Origin: Streptomyces vilmorinianum | GTDB taxonomy: Bacteria > Actinomycetota > Actinomycetes > Streptomycetales > Streptomycetaceae | Length of the DNA stretch: 64,000 nt | Direction of reading: 5' to 3' | Assembly: GCF_005517195.1 (NCBI RefSeq) | Contig: NZ_CP040244.1 | Coordinates: forward strand, 686,501-750,500 | Shown: piece after piece, positions 24,355 to 32,219 of the stretch | How positions within the stretch are numbered: the stretch's first letter is position 1 | How the letters are laid out: every line of letters begins with the position of its first letter | The notes under the pieces: model-generated | Seen by the model: the letters and a program-made list of their open reading frames with translations, nothing else | The model's database searches: none | What the model was told of the DNA's origin: nothing | Translations under genes and position numbers: made by a program

Positions 24355-25197
24355 ATGGATGCCACGAACACCACAGACGCCACGGACGCCACGGATGTCA
24401 CGGACGCCACGGGTGCCACGCCGGCGCGGATGCCCGCCCTCTATCTCTCGCACGGCGCCCCGCCGCTCGCGGACGACCCGGTCTGGCCCGGCGAGCTCGC
24501 CGCCTGGTCCGCCGGACTGCCCCGGCCGAAGGCGATCCTGATGGTCTCCGCCCACTGGGAGGAGGCCCCGCTCGCGCTCGGCGCGACCGAGACCGTGCCC
24601 CTCGTCCACGACTTCTGGGGCTTCCCCGAGCACTACTACCGGGTGCGGTACGCGGCCCCCGGCGCGCCCGAACTCGCCGCGTCCGTCCGCGGACTGCTGC
24701 AGGGGCCCGGCACGCCGGTGCAGGACATCCCCGACCGCGGGCTCGACCACGGCGCCTACGTGCCCCTGGTCGAGATGTTCCCCGGCGCCGACATCCCCGT
24801 ACTCCAGATCTCCATGCCCACCCTCGACCCGCGGAAGCTGATGGACATCGGCCGCAGGCTCGCGCCACTGCGCGACGAGGGCGTGCTGATCGTCGGCAGC
24901 GGCTTCTTCACCCACAACCTGGCGGCGCTGCGGCACTCCGGTCCCGGAGTGCCGGGCTGGTCGGCGGAGTTCGACGACTGGGGGCACCGCGCGCTGGAGG
25001 CCGGGGACGTCGACGCGCTGCTCGACTTCGAGCACAAGTCCCCTGCGGGCAGGCTCGCCCACCCGCGCACGGAGCACTTCGCGCCGCTGTTCGTCACGCT
25101 CGGCGCGGCGGACGCGGCCGGTGACCTGGGCGGCGGGCGGAGCGTGATCGACGGGTTCTGGATGGGCCTGGCGAAGCGTTCGGTGCAATTCGGCTAG
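24355..25197 (+). CDS. LigB/DODA-type extradiol ring-cleavage dioxygenase
   Basis: 280 residues from ATG 24355 (GGGAGG 7 nt upstream). Resembles the class III dioxygenases related to 4,5-DOPA dioxygenase (YgiD): YLSHGAPPL near residue 25 with a metal His, SAHWEE near 63, LVHDFWGFPEHYY near 83, GLDHGAYVPL near 125, and GSGFFTHNL near 182. These His residues are the expected metal and acid-base ligands. It probably opens catecholic rings or acts on a quinone-like drug. The first ~22 residues are Thr-Asp-Ala repeats. The stop overlaps the convergent next gene by 4 bp. Confidence 0.9.
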   Translation: MDATNTTDATDATDVTDATGATPARMPALYLSHGAPPLADDPVWPGELAAWSAGLPRPKAILMVSAHWEEAPLALGATETVPLVHDFWGFPEHYYRVRYAAPGAPELAASVRGLLQGPGTPVQDIPDRGLDHGAYVPLVEMFPGADIPVLQISMPTLDPRKLMDIGRRLAPLRDEGVLIVGSGFFTHNLAALRHSGPGVPGWSAEFDDWGHRALEAGDVDALLDFEHKSPAGRLAHPRTEHFAPLFVTLGAADAAGDLGGGRSVIDGFWMGLAKRSVQFG

Positions 25198-26252
25198 AAG
25201 GCGGGCGGGTTGAGCTCGACCGAGCGGACGGCGGCGGCCAGCGCGAGCGGGTCGCCGACGTCGAGCGCGGTGTCGGTGAACTTGATCGTGTGGTCGTCGC
25301 CGTGTGCCGCCGCCCGCTCGAAGACCTCCTCGGCGGTGAGCGCGGTGTCCTTGTGGGCGGTGTCCTTGCGGGCGGCGGGCTCGGGCGGCGTGTACGCGGC
25401 GGTCACGGCGGCGGAGGCGGCCCAGGCCGCCGAGAGGCTCGCCGGCCACAGCTCGCGCGGGAGCGCCGGGAGGGTGCGCAGGACCGCGTTGGGGGCGGTC
25501 GCCGCGTGGACCAGCATGATCGGCTCGCCGTGGCCGTGGGTGGCGTAGCGGTGGGTCGCGGCGGTGACCAGTTCCGTGAGCAGGGCGTGCGCGGTGTCGG
25601 CGTCCGGGGCGGTGCCCCAGCGTGGGAACGCGGTCAGCTGGGCGAGCCGGGCGCGGATCCCGCCCTCCTGGTCCGGGACGGGCGGTACGGCGTCGAGGGC
25701 GGCGGCCGCGGCGGCCGCGGTGGGCGTGGTGGGCGCGGTGGACGCCGGGGTGAGCGGCGTGAGCGGCGTGAGCTCGGGGAGGGGCTGGTGGCGGGCCGCC
25801 CAGTAGCCGAGGGCGTGGGCCAGTTCGGTGCGGCGCGGTGCCGTCTCCTCGGTCGTCAGGAGGGTGCGTACGGCATGGCCGGTACGGATCACGGGGTGCG
25901 TCGCCCCGCCCGCGATGCCCGGGAGCAGACGCGGCCACCACTCGGCGAGCACCACGCGCCAGGGCCGCTCCGCGGTCTCCCGCTCGAAGAACCGGGCCCA
26001 GTCGGCGATCCGGGCCGGGTCGCCGAGCGCCTTGCGCCAGTCGGCGGCCGTGATCGGGGAGTGGGGCGCGGGCATGTCCTCCAGCTTGGCCCGGTAGCGG
26101 TCCAGCCAGCGGTGCACGGCCGGGGCCTGGCCGTGGCGCACGAGCGCCTCGACCGCCATGGGGGCGTGGTTCGTGAGCCAGCCGCCCCGCTCGGGACCGC
26201 TGGCGTGGAGGCGCTGGAGGGCTTCGTCGAGGGTGCCGGAGGTGTCGTCCAT
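25194..26252 (-). CDS. Questin oxidase-like protein (DUF4243)
   Basis: 352 residues, mainly alpha-helical, with the pattern of the questin oxidase-like/DUF4243 family: LTNHAPMAVEALVRHG, an AEWWPRLLPGIAGGATHPVIRTGHAVR core near residue 105, and FTDTALDVGD near the end. The fungal relatives perform Baeyer-Villiger-type opening of an anthraquinone. Its place next to a ring-cleaving dioxygenase suggests aromatic or quinone metabolism, which is inference. Residues ~165-190 are Thr/Pro/Ala-rich. Confidence 0.75.
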   Translation of the reverse strand: MDDTSGTLDEALQRLHASGPERGGWLTNHAPMAVEALVRHGQAPAVHRWLDRYRAKLEDMPAPHSPITAADWRKALGDPARIADWARFFERETAERPWRVVLAEWWPRLLPGIAGGATHPVIRTGHAVRTLLTTEETAPRRTELAHALGYWAARHQPLPELTPLTPLTPASTAPTTPTAAAAAAALDAVPPVPDQEGGIRARLAQLTAFPRWGTAPDADTAHALLTELVTAATHRYATHGHGEPIMLVHAATAPNAVLRTLPALPRELWPASLSAAWAASAAVTAAYTPPEPAARKDTAHKDTALTAEEVFERAAAHGDDHTIKFTDTALDVGDPLALAAAVRSVELNPPAF

Positions 26253-26542
26253 GGCCGCGACCCTAGGTACCGCGGAGGCGGGTCCGTAACGGTCGCGGGA
26301 CCTAGGACGGGGCCTGGTCCCCTGGGCGCCACCAATCCGAGAATTCGCCCTTTCGTCCCTTTTCGGACATCGCGAGCAACCAGAAGGAGGCGCAGGCCGT
26401 CTTCAGGGTGGGAGCGGAGGTCGTGCAGCGTTGTACCGCTTCGCGAGCGGCCTGACCTGCACGTCTGTGGATTCGGACATGCCCGCGCCCCCTCGGCGGC
26501 GGCACAGGGTACTGCATGATCGCGAAAATCGATGCGCCGCGT
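26253..26542. other. Intergenic region upstream of hrdD
   Basis: Besides the 25-codon minus-strand reading frame at 26403-26480, I see no gene with good support. A longer minus-strand frame (26302-26517) has coding-like codon use in its last third but no ribosome site. Confidence 0.4.
26403..26480 (-). CDS. Possible 25-aa peptide upstream of hrdD
   Basis: ATG 26480 is preceded by GAGGGGG at good spacing and followed by 24 more codons (start Met-Ser-Glu-Ser-Thr-Asp-Val-Gln-Val) to TGA 26403-26405. It could be a genuine short peptide, but there is no family evidence. Confidence 0.25.
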   Translation of the reverse strand: MSESTDVQVRPLAKRYNAARPPLPP

Positions 26543-26569
26543 GGGAATTCTGTCCTGATTCCAGTCGTT
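26543..26569 (+). promoter_or_regulatory. SigR-type promoter of hrdD (GGGAAT-N18-GTT)
   Basis: GGGAAT at 26543-26548 and GTT at 26567-26569 with exactly 18 bp between them match the consensus of the thiol-stress sigma factor SigR. In S. coelicolor hrdD is a known SigR target, which supports the assignment. Confidence 0.85.
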
Positions 26570-26631
26570 GTTTCCGTCGGATGCAGGGCACCCGCAAGGG
26601 TGTCGCAACCCTACTCAGCAAGGGAGCACGC

Positions 26632-27636
26632 ATGGCAACCCGTGCCGTCGCCCGTCGTCAGTCCTCCGCCTCCGGCGGGAGCAGCGCCCGGGCCAGCAGC
26701 GTTCGCGCCGTGGGTGGGGACATCGCCGACCGCGACCTGGTCGGCATGTACCTCGACGAGATCGCGCGCACGCCCCTGCTCGACGCCGCCAAGGAGGTCG
26801 AGCTCTCCCAGACCATCGAGGCGGGCGTGTACGCCCAGCAGATCCTGGAGGGAGAGGTGGAGAGCGATGCGGCAGGCGCGTCCCGCGAGGAGCTCGAAGG
26901 GCTGGTCGCGGCGGGCGAGCGTGCCAAGGACCTCTTCATCAAGTCCAACCTGCGGCTGGTCGTCGCGGTGGCGCGGCGCTACCCGCGCAGCGGGCTGCCG
27001 CTGCTCGACCTGATCCAGGAAGGGAACGCGGGCCTGGTGCGCGCGGTCGAGAAGTTCGACTACGCGAAGGGCTTCAAGTTCTCGACGTACGCCACGTGGT
27101 GGATCCGTCAGGCCATCACGCGGTCCATAGCCGACCAGTCGCGCACGATCCGGCTCCCCGTCCACCTGGTGGAGGAGCTGGGGCGGATCCGGCGCGTGCA
27201 GCGCGAGTTCAACCGGGAGAACGGCCGTGAGCCGGAGCCGGCGGAGATCGCGACGGAGCTGGGCTCGACCCCGGAGCGGGTCGTGGACGTCCTGGACTGG
27301 GCCCGGGACCCGGTCTCGCTGAACATGTCCGTGGACGACGAGGGCGAGACGCAGTTCGGCGACCTGCTGGAGGACACCTCCGCGGTGTCGCCCGAGCAGT
27401 CGGTGCTCACGCTGCTGCGCAGCGAGGAGCTCGACGACCTGATCGACAAGCTCGACCACCGCACGGCGTCGATCATCCGGATGCGGTACGGAATCGAGGA
27501 CGGCAGGGAGCGAACGCTGACCGAGGTCGGCAAGGAGCACGGTCTGACGCGGGAGCGCATCCGCCAGATCGAGAAGCACGCGCTGCTCGAACTGAAGAAG
27601 ATGGCGCGCGACACGGGCTTCGACGCGGCGGCCTAG
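26632..27636 (+). CDS. hrdD: RNA polymerase sigma-70 factor HrdD
   Basis: 334 residues from ATG 26632 (AAGGGA 6 nt upstream). Group 2 (non-essential, primary-like) sigma factor. Region 1.2 starts with DLVGMYLDEIARTPLLDA; region 2 has FIKSNLRLVVAVARRYPRSG and the -10-melting stretch FKFSTYATWWIRQAITRSI; region 3 follows; region 4.2 has the HTH around LTEVGKEHGLTRERIRQIEKHAL. There is no long N-terminal 1.1 domain, which separates it from HrdB. A SigR-type promoter lies 63 bp upstream, so thiol-oxidative stress should raise its level. Strong palindromes follow the gene. Confidence 0.95.
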   Translation: MATRAVARRQSSASGGSSARASSVRAVGGDIADRDLVGMYLDEIARTPLLDAAKEVELSQTIEAGVYAQQILEGEVESDAAGASREELEGLVAAGERAKDLFIKSNLRLVVAVARRYPRSGLPLLDLIQEGNAGLVRAVEKFDYAKGFKFSTYATWWIRQAITRSIADQSRTIRLPVHLVEELGRIRRVQREFNRENGREPEPAEIATELGSTPERVVDVLDWARDPVSLNMSVDDEGETQFGDLLEDTSAVSPEQSVLTLLRSEELDDLIDKLDHRTASIIRMRYGIEDGRERTLTEVGKEHGLTRERIRQIEKHALLELKKMARDTGFDAAA

Positions 27637-27673
27637 GGCGACAGCCGGACAGGCGGACCGGCGGACCGGCGGA

Positions 27674-27709
27674 CCGGTCCACCGGTCCACCGGTGGACCG
27701 GTGGACCGG
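27674..27709. repeat. 36-bp perfect palindrome built from 9-bp units
   Basis: CCGGTCCAC and its complement are repeated to give a perfect 18+18 palindrome, extended to the left by further GGACCGGC units from about 27651. It starts 37 bp after the hrdD stop and could form a very stable hairpin or cruciform. Confidence 0.85.
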
Positions 27710-27713
27710 CGAA

Positions 27714-27740
27714 CCGGGGGCCGGGTGTCCCGGCCCCCGG
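27714..27740. terminator. Strong hairpin between convergent hrdD and WYL-regulator genes
   Basis: A perfect 12-bp GC stem (27714-27725 with 27729-27740) and a TGT loop, 5 bp beyond the WYL-gene stop. Confidence 0.9.
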
Positions 27741-27745
27741 CCCTC

Positions 27746-28702
27746 TTACGCCGTCGCGCCCGTCAAGCGGCCCGCCAGATCCCGTACGTACGTGATCAGG
27801 GCATCGGGGCCGTGGATCGTGAACGGCGCGTCGACCAGGGCCAGGCGGAGGGCGAGCCACTCCGTGGAGTCGGACGTGCGCGTGCGCAGCCTGCAGGTGG
27901 AGTCGCTCGTCGCCGTCGGGGCCAGGTGGGCCGGGAGGCGGGCGGTCACGAAGTCGGCGGGGGCGTCGAAGGTGACGTCCAGGTCCAGCTCGGGCTGGGC
28001 GCGGGACATCGAGCGCGTCATGTACTCGGCCGCCCCGCCCGCCGGCAGCTCGCGCGGTGCGAAACGGGCCCCCGTGGCGAACGGGTCCGAGACCCGGTCG
28101 ACCCGGAACGTGCGCCAGTCGTCACGGCCCAGGTCGTACGCCACCAGGTACCACCGCCGCCCCGTCGACACGAGCCGGTACGGCTCGACCTGGCGCTTCG
28201 ACTCCGTCCCGTCCCCCGCGCGGTAGCCGAAGCGCAGCCGCTCCTGGCCCGTCACCGCGCCCGCGAGCGCCGTCAGGGTCGACGGCGCGACCGTCGCCCC
28301 GTCCCCCCGCGTCAGCGGGATCGTCGCGTTCTGCAGCGTGGAGACCCGGTGCCGCAGCCGGGACGGCAGCACCTGCTCCAGCTTCGCCAGCGCCCGTACC
28401 GAGGCCTCCTCCACGCCCTCGATCGCGTGCCCCGCCCCCGCCCGCAGCCCGACCGCGATCGCGACCGCCTCCTCGTCGTCGAGGAGCAGCGGCGGCATGG
28501 CCGTACCGGCGACCAGGCGGTACCCGCCGACCGCGCCCATCGTCGCCTCGACCGGGTAGCCGAGGGCCCGCAGCCGGTCGATGTCGCGGCGGATCGTGCG
28601 CGCGGAGACCGAGAGCCGCTCGGCCAGCTCGCTGCCCGGCCATTCGCGCGGCGTCTGGAGCAGCGAGAGCAGATTCAGGAGTCGTGCCGGAGTATCCGTC
28701 AT
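27746..28702 (-). CDS. WYL-domain transcriptional regulator (HTH_11 + WYL)
   Basis: 318 residues from ATG 28702; ATG 28723 is an alternative adding seven residues. The N-terminal winged HTH has RLLNLLSLLQTPREWPGSELAERLSVSARTIRRDIDRL. The WYL ligand-sensing domain is around residues 135-205 (VEPYRLVSTGRRWYLVAYDL, here W-Y-L at residues ~176-178). This PafC/YobV-like family senses small ligands or nucleic acids. It is divergent from the MFS gene (62-bp gap), which it most likely controls. Confidence 0.92.
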   Translation of the reverse strand: MTDTPARLLNLLSLLQTPREWPGSELAERLSVSARTIRRDIDRLRALGYPVEATMGAVGGYRLVAGTAMPPLLLDDEEAVAIAVGLRAGAGHAIEGVEEASVRALAKLEQVLPSRLRHRVSTLQNATIPLTRGDGATVAPSTLTALAGAVTGQERLRFGYRAGDGTESKRQVEPYRLVSTGRRWYLVAYDLGRDDWRTFRVDRVSDPFATGARFAPRELPAGGAAEYMTRSMSRAQPELDLDVTFDAPADFVTARLPAHLAPTATSDSTCRLRTRTSDSTEWLALRLALVDAPFTIHGPDALITYVRDLAGRLTGATA

Positions 28703-28764
28703 GTGTTCCAGGATGGCGCTCATCTAGGACATCGGCTGACCTATATGGCCTCTACGTTCATCGC

Positions 28765-30291
28765 ATGAGTTCACACGACGCCGCCGCCGGAGCCGCGGAC
28801 AAGAGGCGCTGGATCGCCCTCGCCATCGTCATGACCGCCGCCTTCATGGACCTGGTCGACGCCACGATCGTCAACATCGCGATTCCCAGCATCGAGCGGG
28901 GCCTCGGCGCCACGTTCGGCGCCATCCAGTGGATCACCGCCGGGTACGCCCTCGCGTTCGCCGCCGGCCTGATCACCGGCGGACGTCTCGGTGACATCTA
29001 CGGCCGCAAGCGGCTGTTCCTCTTCGGCACCGCCGGCTTCACCCTCGCCTCCGCGCTCTGCGGCCTCGCCGCCAACCCGGAGATGCTGGTCGCCTCCCGC
29101 CTCCTCCAGGGCGCGGCGGCGGCGATGATGGTGCCGCAGGTGCTGTCGATCATCCACGTCACCTTCCCCGCGCACGAGCGCGGCAAGGTCTTCGGCATGT
29201 TCGGCGCGATCATCGGCCTGGGCGCGGTCTCCGGCCCGCTGCTCGGCGCGCTGCTCACGCAGTGGAACATCGCCGGCCTGGAGTGGCGGCCGATCTTCCT
29301 CATCAACCTGCCGGTCGGCATCGCGGGCCTGATCCTGGGCCGGAAGTTCATCACCGAGTCCAAGGCCCCGAAGGCGCTCCGCCTCGACCTGGTCGGCGTG
29401 CTGCTCGTGACGCTGGCGCTGCTGATGCTCATCTACCCGCTGACGCGCGGCCGCGAGCTGGACTGGCCGCTCTGGGGCCACCTGTGCATGGCCGGCAGCC
29501 TCGTCGTCTTCGGCGCCCTCGTCGCGTACGAGAAGTACAAGACGAAGAAGGACGGCTCCCCGTTGGTCGAGCTGTCGCTGTTCAAGGTGAAGAGTTTCGC
29601 GGCGGGCATCGCGGTGCAGCTGACCTTCGGTGTCGTGATGGGCATCTTCTTCCTGGTCTGGACGCTGTACATGCAGGTCGGTCTCGGCTGGAGCCCGCTG
29701 AAGGCGGGTCTGACGGGCGTGCCGTTCTCGATCGCGGTCTCGACGGCGGCCGGTCTGTCGGTGCAGAAGCTGGTGCCGCGCTTCGGCCGGAAGGTGCTGC
29801 AGGCGGGCGCGCTGACGATGGCGGCGGGCGTGCTGCTCTACATGTGGGAGGCCGGGCGGTACGGGACCTCCATCCACTCCTGGCAGATGATCCTGCCCCT
29901 CGTGGTCATGGGCCTGGGCATGGGGCTCATCGTGGCCCCGCTGACGGACGCGGTCCTCTCGGACGTGCCGCGGGAGCACGCCGGTTCGGCGTCGGGTCTC
30001 ATCAACACGACCGGGCAGATGGGCAACGCGCTCGGGCTCGGGCTCGTGTCGGTCGTCTTCTTCGGCGTGATCGACGAGGAGCGTCTCGAGAAGGTTCCGG
30101 CCGAGGTGGGGGCGGCGTTCACGGACGCGTTCCAGAACGCGCTGGGGTGGGCGGTGGCGGTGCTCGCCGGGATCTTCCTGGTGATGTTCGCGCTGCCGGC
30201 GAAGCCGAAGCAGCACGTGGAGGGCGCGGACGACGCGGAGGACGCGGACGACGCGTCGGCCGTCGAGAAGGAGCCGCTGCTGACGCACTGA
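28765..30291 (+). CDS. MFS multidrug transporter, DHA2 (14-TM) family
   Basis: 508 residues from ATG 28765. Fourteen membrane segments, with LVDATIVNIAIPSIERGL in TM1, GGRLGDIYGRKRLFLFG after TM2, and LIAPL-like segments late in the sequence. The tail is acidic (repeated Asp-Ala-Glu/Asp) and ends Glu-Pro-Leu-Leu-Thr-His. The intergenic region to the WYL regulator contains TATATG and the short inverted repeat AGGACA...TGACCT, but no Shine-Dalgarno sequence, so a very short or absent leader is possible. Confidence 0.92.
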   Translation: MSSHDAAAGAADKRRWIALAIVMTAAFMDLVDATIVNIAIPSIERGLGATFGAIQWITAGYALAFAAGLITGGRLGDIYGRKRLFLFGTAGFTLASALCGLAANPEMLVASRLLQGAAAAMMVPQVLSIIHVTFPAHERGKVFGMFGAIIGLGAVSGPLLGALLTQWNIAGLEWRPIFLINLPVGIAGLILGRKFITESKAPKALRLDLVGVLLVTLALLMLIYPLTRGRELDWPLWGHLCMAGSLVVFGALVAYEKYKTKKDGSPLVELSLFKVKSFAAGIAVQLTFGVVMGIFFLVWTLYMQVGLGWSPLKAGLTGVPFSIAVSTAAGLSVQKLVPRFGRKVLQAGALTMAAGVLLYMWEAGRYGTSIHSWQMILPLVVMGLGMGLIVAPLTDAVLSDVPREHAGSASGLINTTGQMGNALGLGLVSVVFFGVIDEERLEKVPAEVGAAFTDAFQNALGWAVAVLAGIFLVMFALPAKPKQHVEGADDAEDADDASAVEKEPLLTH

Positions 30292-30334
30292 GTGGACCGT
30301 GCGCACTCACTGAACGCACTCCGGCGCGCCGAAT

Positions 30335-30378
30335 GGCCCCGGCCCCTGGGACAGCCGTCCCCGGCGGCCGGGGCCTTT
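30335..30378 (+). terminator. Terminator after MFS gene
   Basis: A perfect 10-bp stem GGCCCCGGCC/GGCCGGGGCC (30335-30344 with 30366-30375) followed by TTT. Confidence 0.75.
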
Positions 30379-30434
30379 CGCGGTTCGCGTCCGGGCCCGA
30401 TGCCCGTTCGTGTCCGTAACGATGCCCGGATCCG

Positions 30435-30463
30435 TTTACTTTCGGGAAATCCGGGCGTAGCCT
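30435..30463 (+). promoter_or_regulatory. Putative promoter of the fructose operon
   Basis: TTTACT (30435-30440) and TAGCCT (30458-30463) with a 17-bp spacer, 45 bp before the fruR start codon. Confidence 0.5.
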
Positions 30464-30478
30464 CTGCTGAAACCACAG

Positions 30479-30493
30479 GTTCGGGCATCGAAC
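30479..30493. promoter_or_regulatory. Inverted repeat GTTCG-N5-CGAAC, putative FruR operator
   Basis: A perfect 5+5+5 inverted repeat between the predicted transcription start and the fruR ATG. A wider pair GTTTAC (30434-30439) and GTAAAC (30496-30501) surrounds it. Confidence 0.5.
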
Positions 30494-30507
30494 GGATGTA
30501 AACCCAC

Positions 30508-31269
30508 ATGTACGCACCCGAGCGCCAGCAAGAGATCCTGCGGCTCGCCCGCGAGAGCGGACGCGTCGACGTCCTCTCCCTCGCCGAGGAGTTCCAGGTC
30601 ACCGCCGAGACCGTACGGCGCGACCTCAAGGCCCTCGACCGGGCCGGACTCGTACGCCGGGTCCACGGCGGGGCGATACCCGCCGGGCGGCTCGACTTCG
30701 AGCCCGACCTCGCCGAGCGCGAGTCCACCGCCGCCGACGAGAAGGACCGGATCGTCCAGGCGGCCCTCGCCGAACTCCCCGACGAGGGAAGCGTCGTCCT
30801 CGACGCCGGCACGACCGTCGCCCGGCTCGCCGCCGGGTTCCCCCTCGAGTGCGCGCTCACCGTCGTCACCCACGCCCTGCCCGCCGCCGCCCGCCTCGCC
30901 GACCACCCCGGCATCGACCTCCACCTGGTCGGCGGCCGCGTCCGGCACCGTACCCGCGCCGCCGTCGACGCCTGGGCGCTGCGCGCGTACGGGGAGATCC
31001 GCGCCGACGTCGCCTTCCTCGGCGCCAACGGCTTCTCGCCCGACCACGGTCTCACCACCCCCGACCTCGCCGAGGCCGCCGTCAAGCGGGCCGTGATCGC
31101 CTCCGCCCGCCGGGTCGTGCTCCTCGCCGACTCGGCCAAGCACGGCCAGGAGCACTTCGCCCGCTTCGGCGACCTCACCGATGTCGATCTGCTCATCACC
31201 GACAACGGGCTCAGCCCCGAGGACGCCGCGGCGATCGAGGCCGCGGGAACGGAAGTCGTACGCACATGA
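30508..31269 (+). CDS. fruR: DeoR-family repressor of the fructose operon
   Basis: 253 residues. The N-terminal HTH of DeoR type: MYAPERQQEILRLARESGRVDVLSLAEEFQVTAETVRRDLKAL. The C-terminal DeoR sensor (sugar-phosphate isomerase-like) domain has VVLDAGTTVARLA near residue 92, GFSPDHGLTTPDLAEAAVKRAVI near 178 and LLADSAKHGQ. It most likely binds fructose 1-phosphate. Its stop overlaps the fruK start (ATGA), so it is the first gene of the fru operon and probably autoregulated. Confidence 0.92.
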   Translation: MYAPERQQEILRLARESGRVDVLSLAEEFQVTAETVRRDLKALDRAGLVRRVHGGAIPAGRLDFEPDLAERESTAADEKDRIVQAALAELPDEGSVVLDAGTTVARLAAGFPLECALTVVTHALPAAARLADHPGIDLHLVGGRVRHRTRAAVDAWALRAYGEIRADVAFLGANGFSPDHGLTTPDLAEAAVKRAVIASARRVVLLADSAKHGQEHFARFGDLTDVDLLITDNGLSPEDAAAIEAAGTEVVRT

Positions 31270-32219
31270 TCCTCACCGTCACCCCCAACCCGTCGCTGGA
31301 CCGGACGTACGAGGTCCCGGCCCTGGAGCGCGGCGAGGTGCTGCGCGCCTCCGGCGAACGCGTGGACCCGGGCGGAAAGGGCGTCAACGTCTCCCGGGCC
31401 GTGGCCGCCGCCGGACACCGCACGGTCGCCGTCGTGCCGCTGGGCGGCGCGCCCGGCGCGCTGGTCGCCCAGCTCCTCGCCGGACAGGACATCGAGGTCG
31501 CGCCGGTACCGGTCGCGGGGCACACCCGCTCCAACATCGCGATCGCCGAACCGGACGGGACGCTGACGAAGGTGAACGCGCCGGGACCGGAGCTGACGCC
31601 CGAGGAGTCCGAGGCCATCCTCGCCTCCGTCGGCGCGTACTCCCCGGCGGCGGACTGGATCGCCTGCTGCGGCAGCCTGCCGCGCGGCCTCGCCCCCGAG
31701 TGGTACGCCGAACTGGTCACCCGCGCGCACGGCGCGGGCGCCCGGATCGCCCTCGACACCTCGGGCCCCTCCCTCCTGGCGGCCCTCGCGGCCCGTCCGG
31801 ACGTCGTCAAGCCGAACGCCGAGGAGCTCGCGGAGGCCGTGGGCCGGCCGCTGGCGACGGTCGGCGACGCGGTGAAGGCGGCGGGGGAGCTGCGGGACCT
31901 GGGGGCGGGGACGGTCCTGGCGAGCCTGGGCGCGGACGGCCAACTGCTGGTGTCGGAGGCGGGCACCTGGTTCGGCACGGCGCGTGTCGACACCGTCCGC
32001 TCCAACGTCGGCGCCGGTGACGCGTCGCTGGCCGGATTCCTCGCGGCGGGCGGCGAAGGCCCCCAGGCGCTGGCGGCCGCGGTCGCGCACGGCGCCGCTG
32101 CGGTCCAGCTGCCCGGCAGCGAGATGCCCACGCCGGGCGATCTGAACCCGTCGGCGGTCACCGTGACCGACGACGTACCCCTCGACCGAGAACTCAGCGA
32201 GCAAGGGAGCCCGCGATGA
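31266..32219 (+). CDS. fruK: 1-phosphofructokinase
   Basis: 317 residues, PfkB/ribokinase family; phosphorylates fructose 1-phosphate to fructose 1,6-bisphosphate with ATP. It opens with MILTVTPNPSLDRTYEV, the hallmark of 1-phosphofructokinases; VDPGGKGVNVSRAVAAAGH is the substrate-binding signature; the C-terminal NVGAGDASLAGFLAA carries the catalytic Asp and anion hole. Overlaps fruR by 4 bp upstream and fruA by 4 bp downstream, so translation of all three is coupled. Confidence 0.95.
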   Translation: MILTVTPNPSLDRTYEVPALERGEVLRASGERVDPGGKGVNVSRAVAAAGHRTVAVVPLGGAPGALVAQLLAGQDIEVAPVPVAGHTRSNIAIAEPDGTLTKVNAPGPELTPEESEAILASVGAYSPAADWIACCGSLPRGLAPEWYAELVTRAHGAGARIALDTSGPSLLAALAARPDVVKPNAEELAEAVGRPLATVGDAVKAAGELRDLGAGTVLASLGADGQLLVSEAGTWFGTARVDTVRSNVGAGDASLAGFLAAGGEGPQALAAAVAHGAAAVQLPGSEMPTPGDLNPSAVTVTDDVPLDRELSEQGSPR

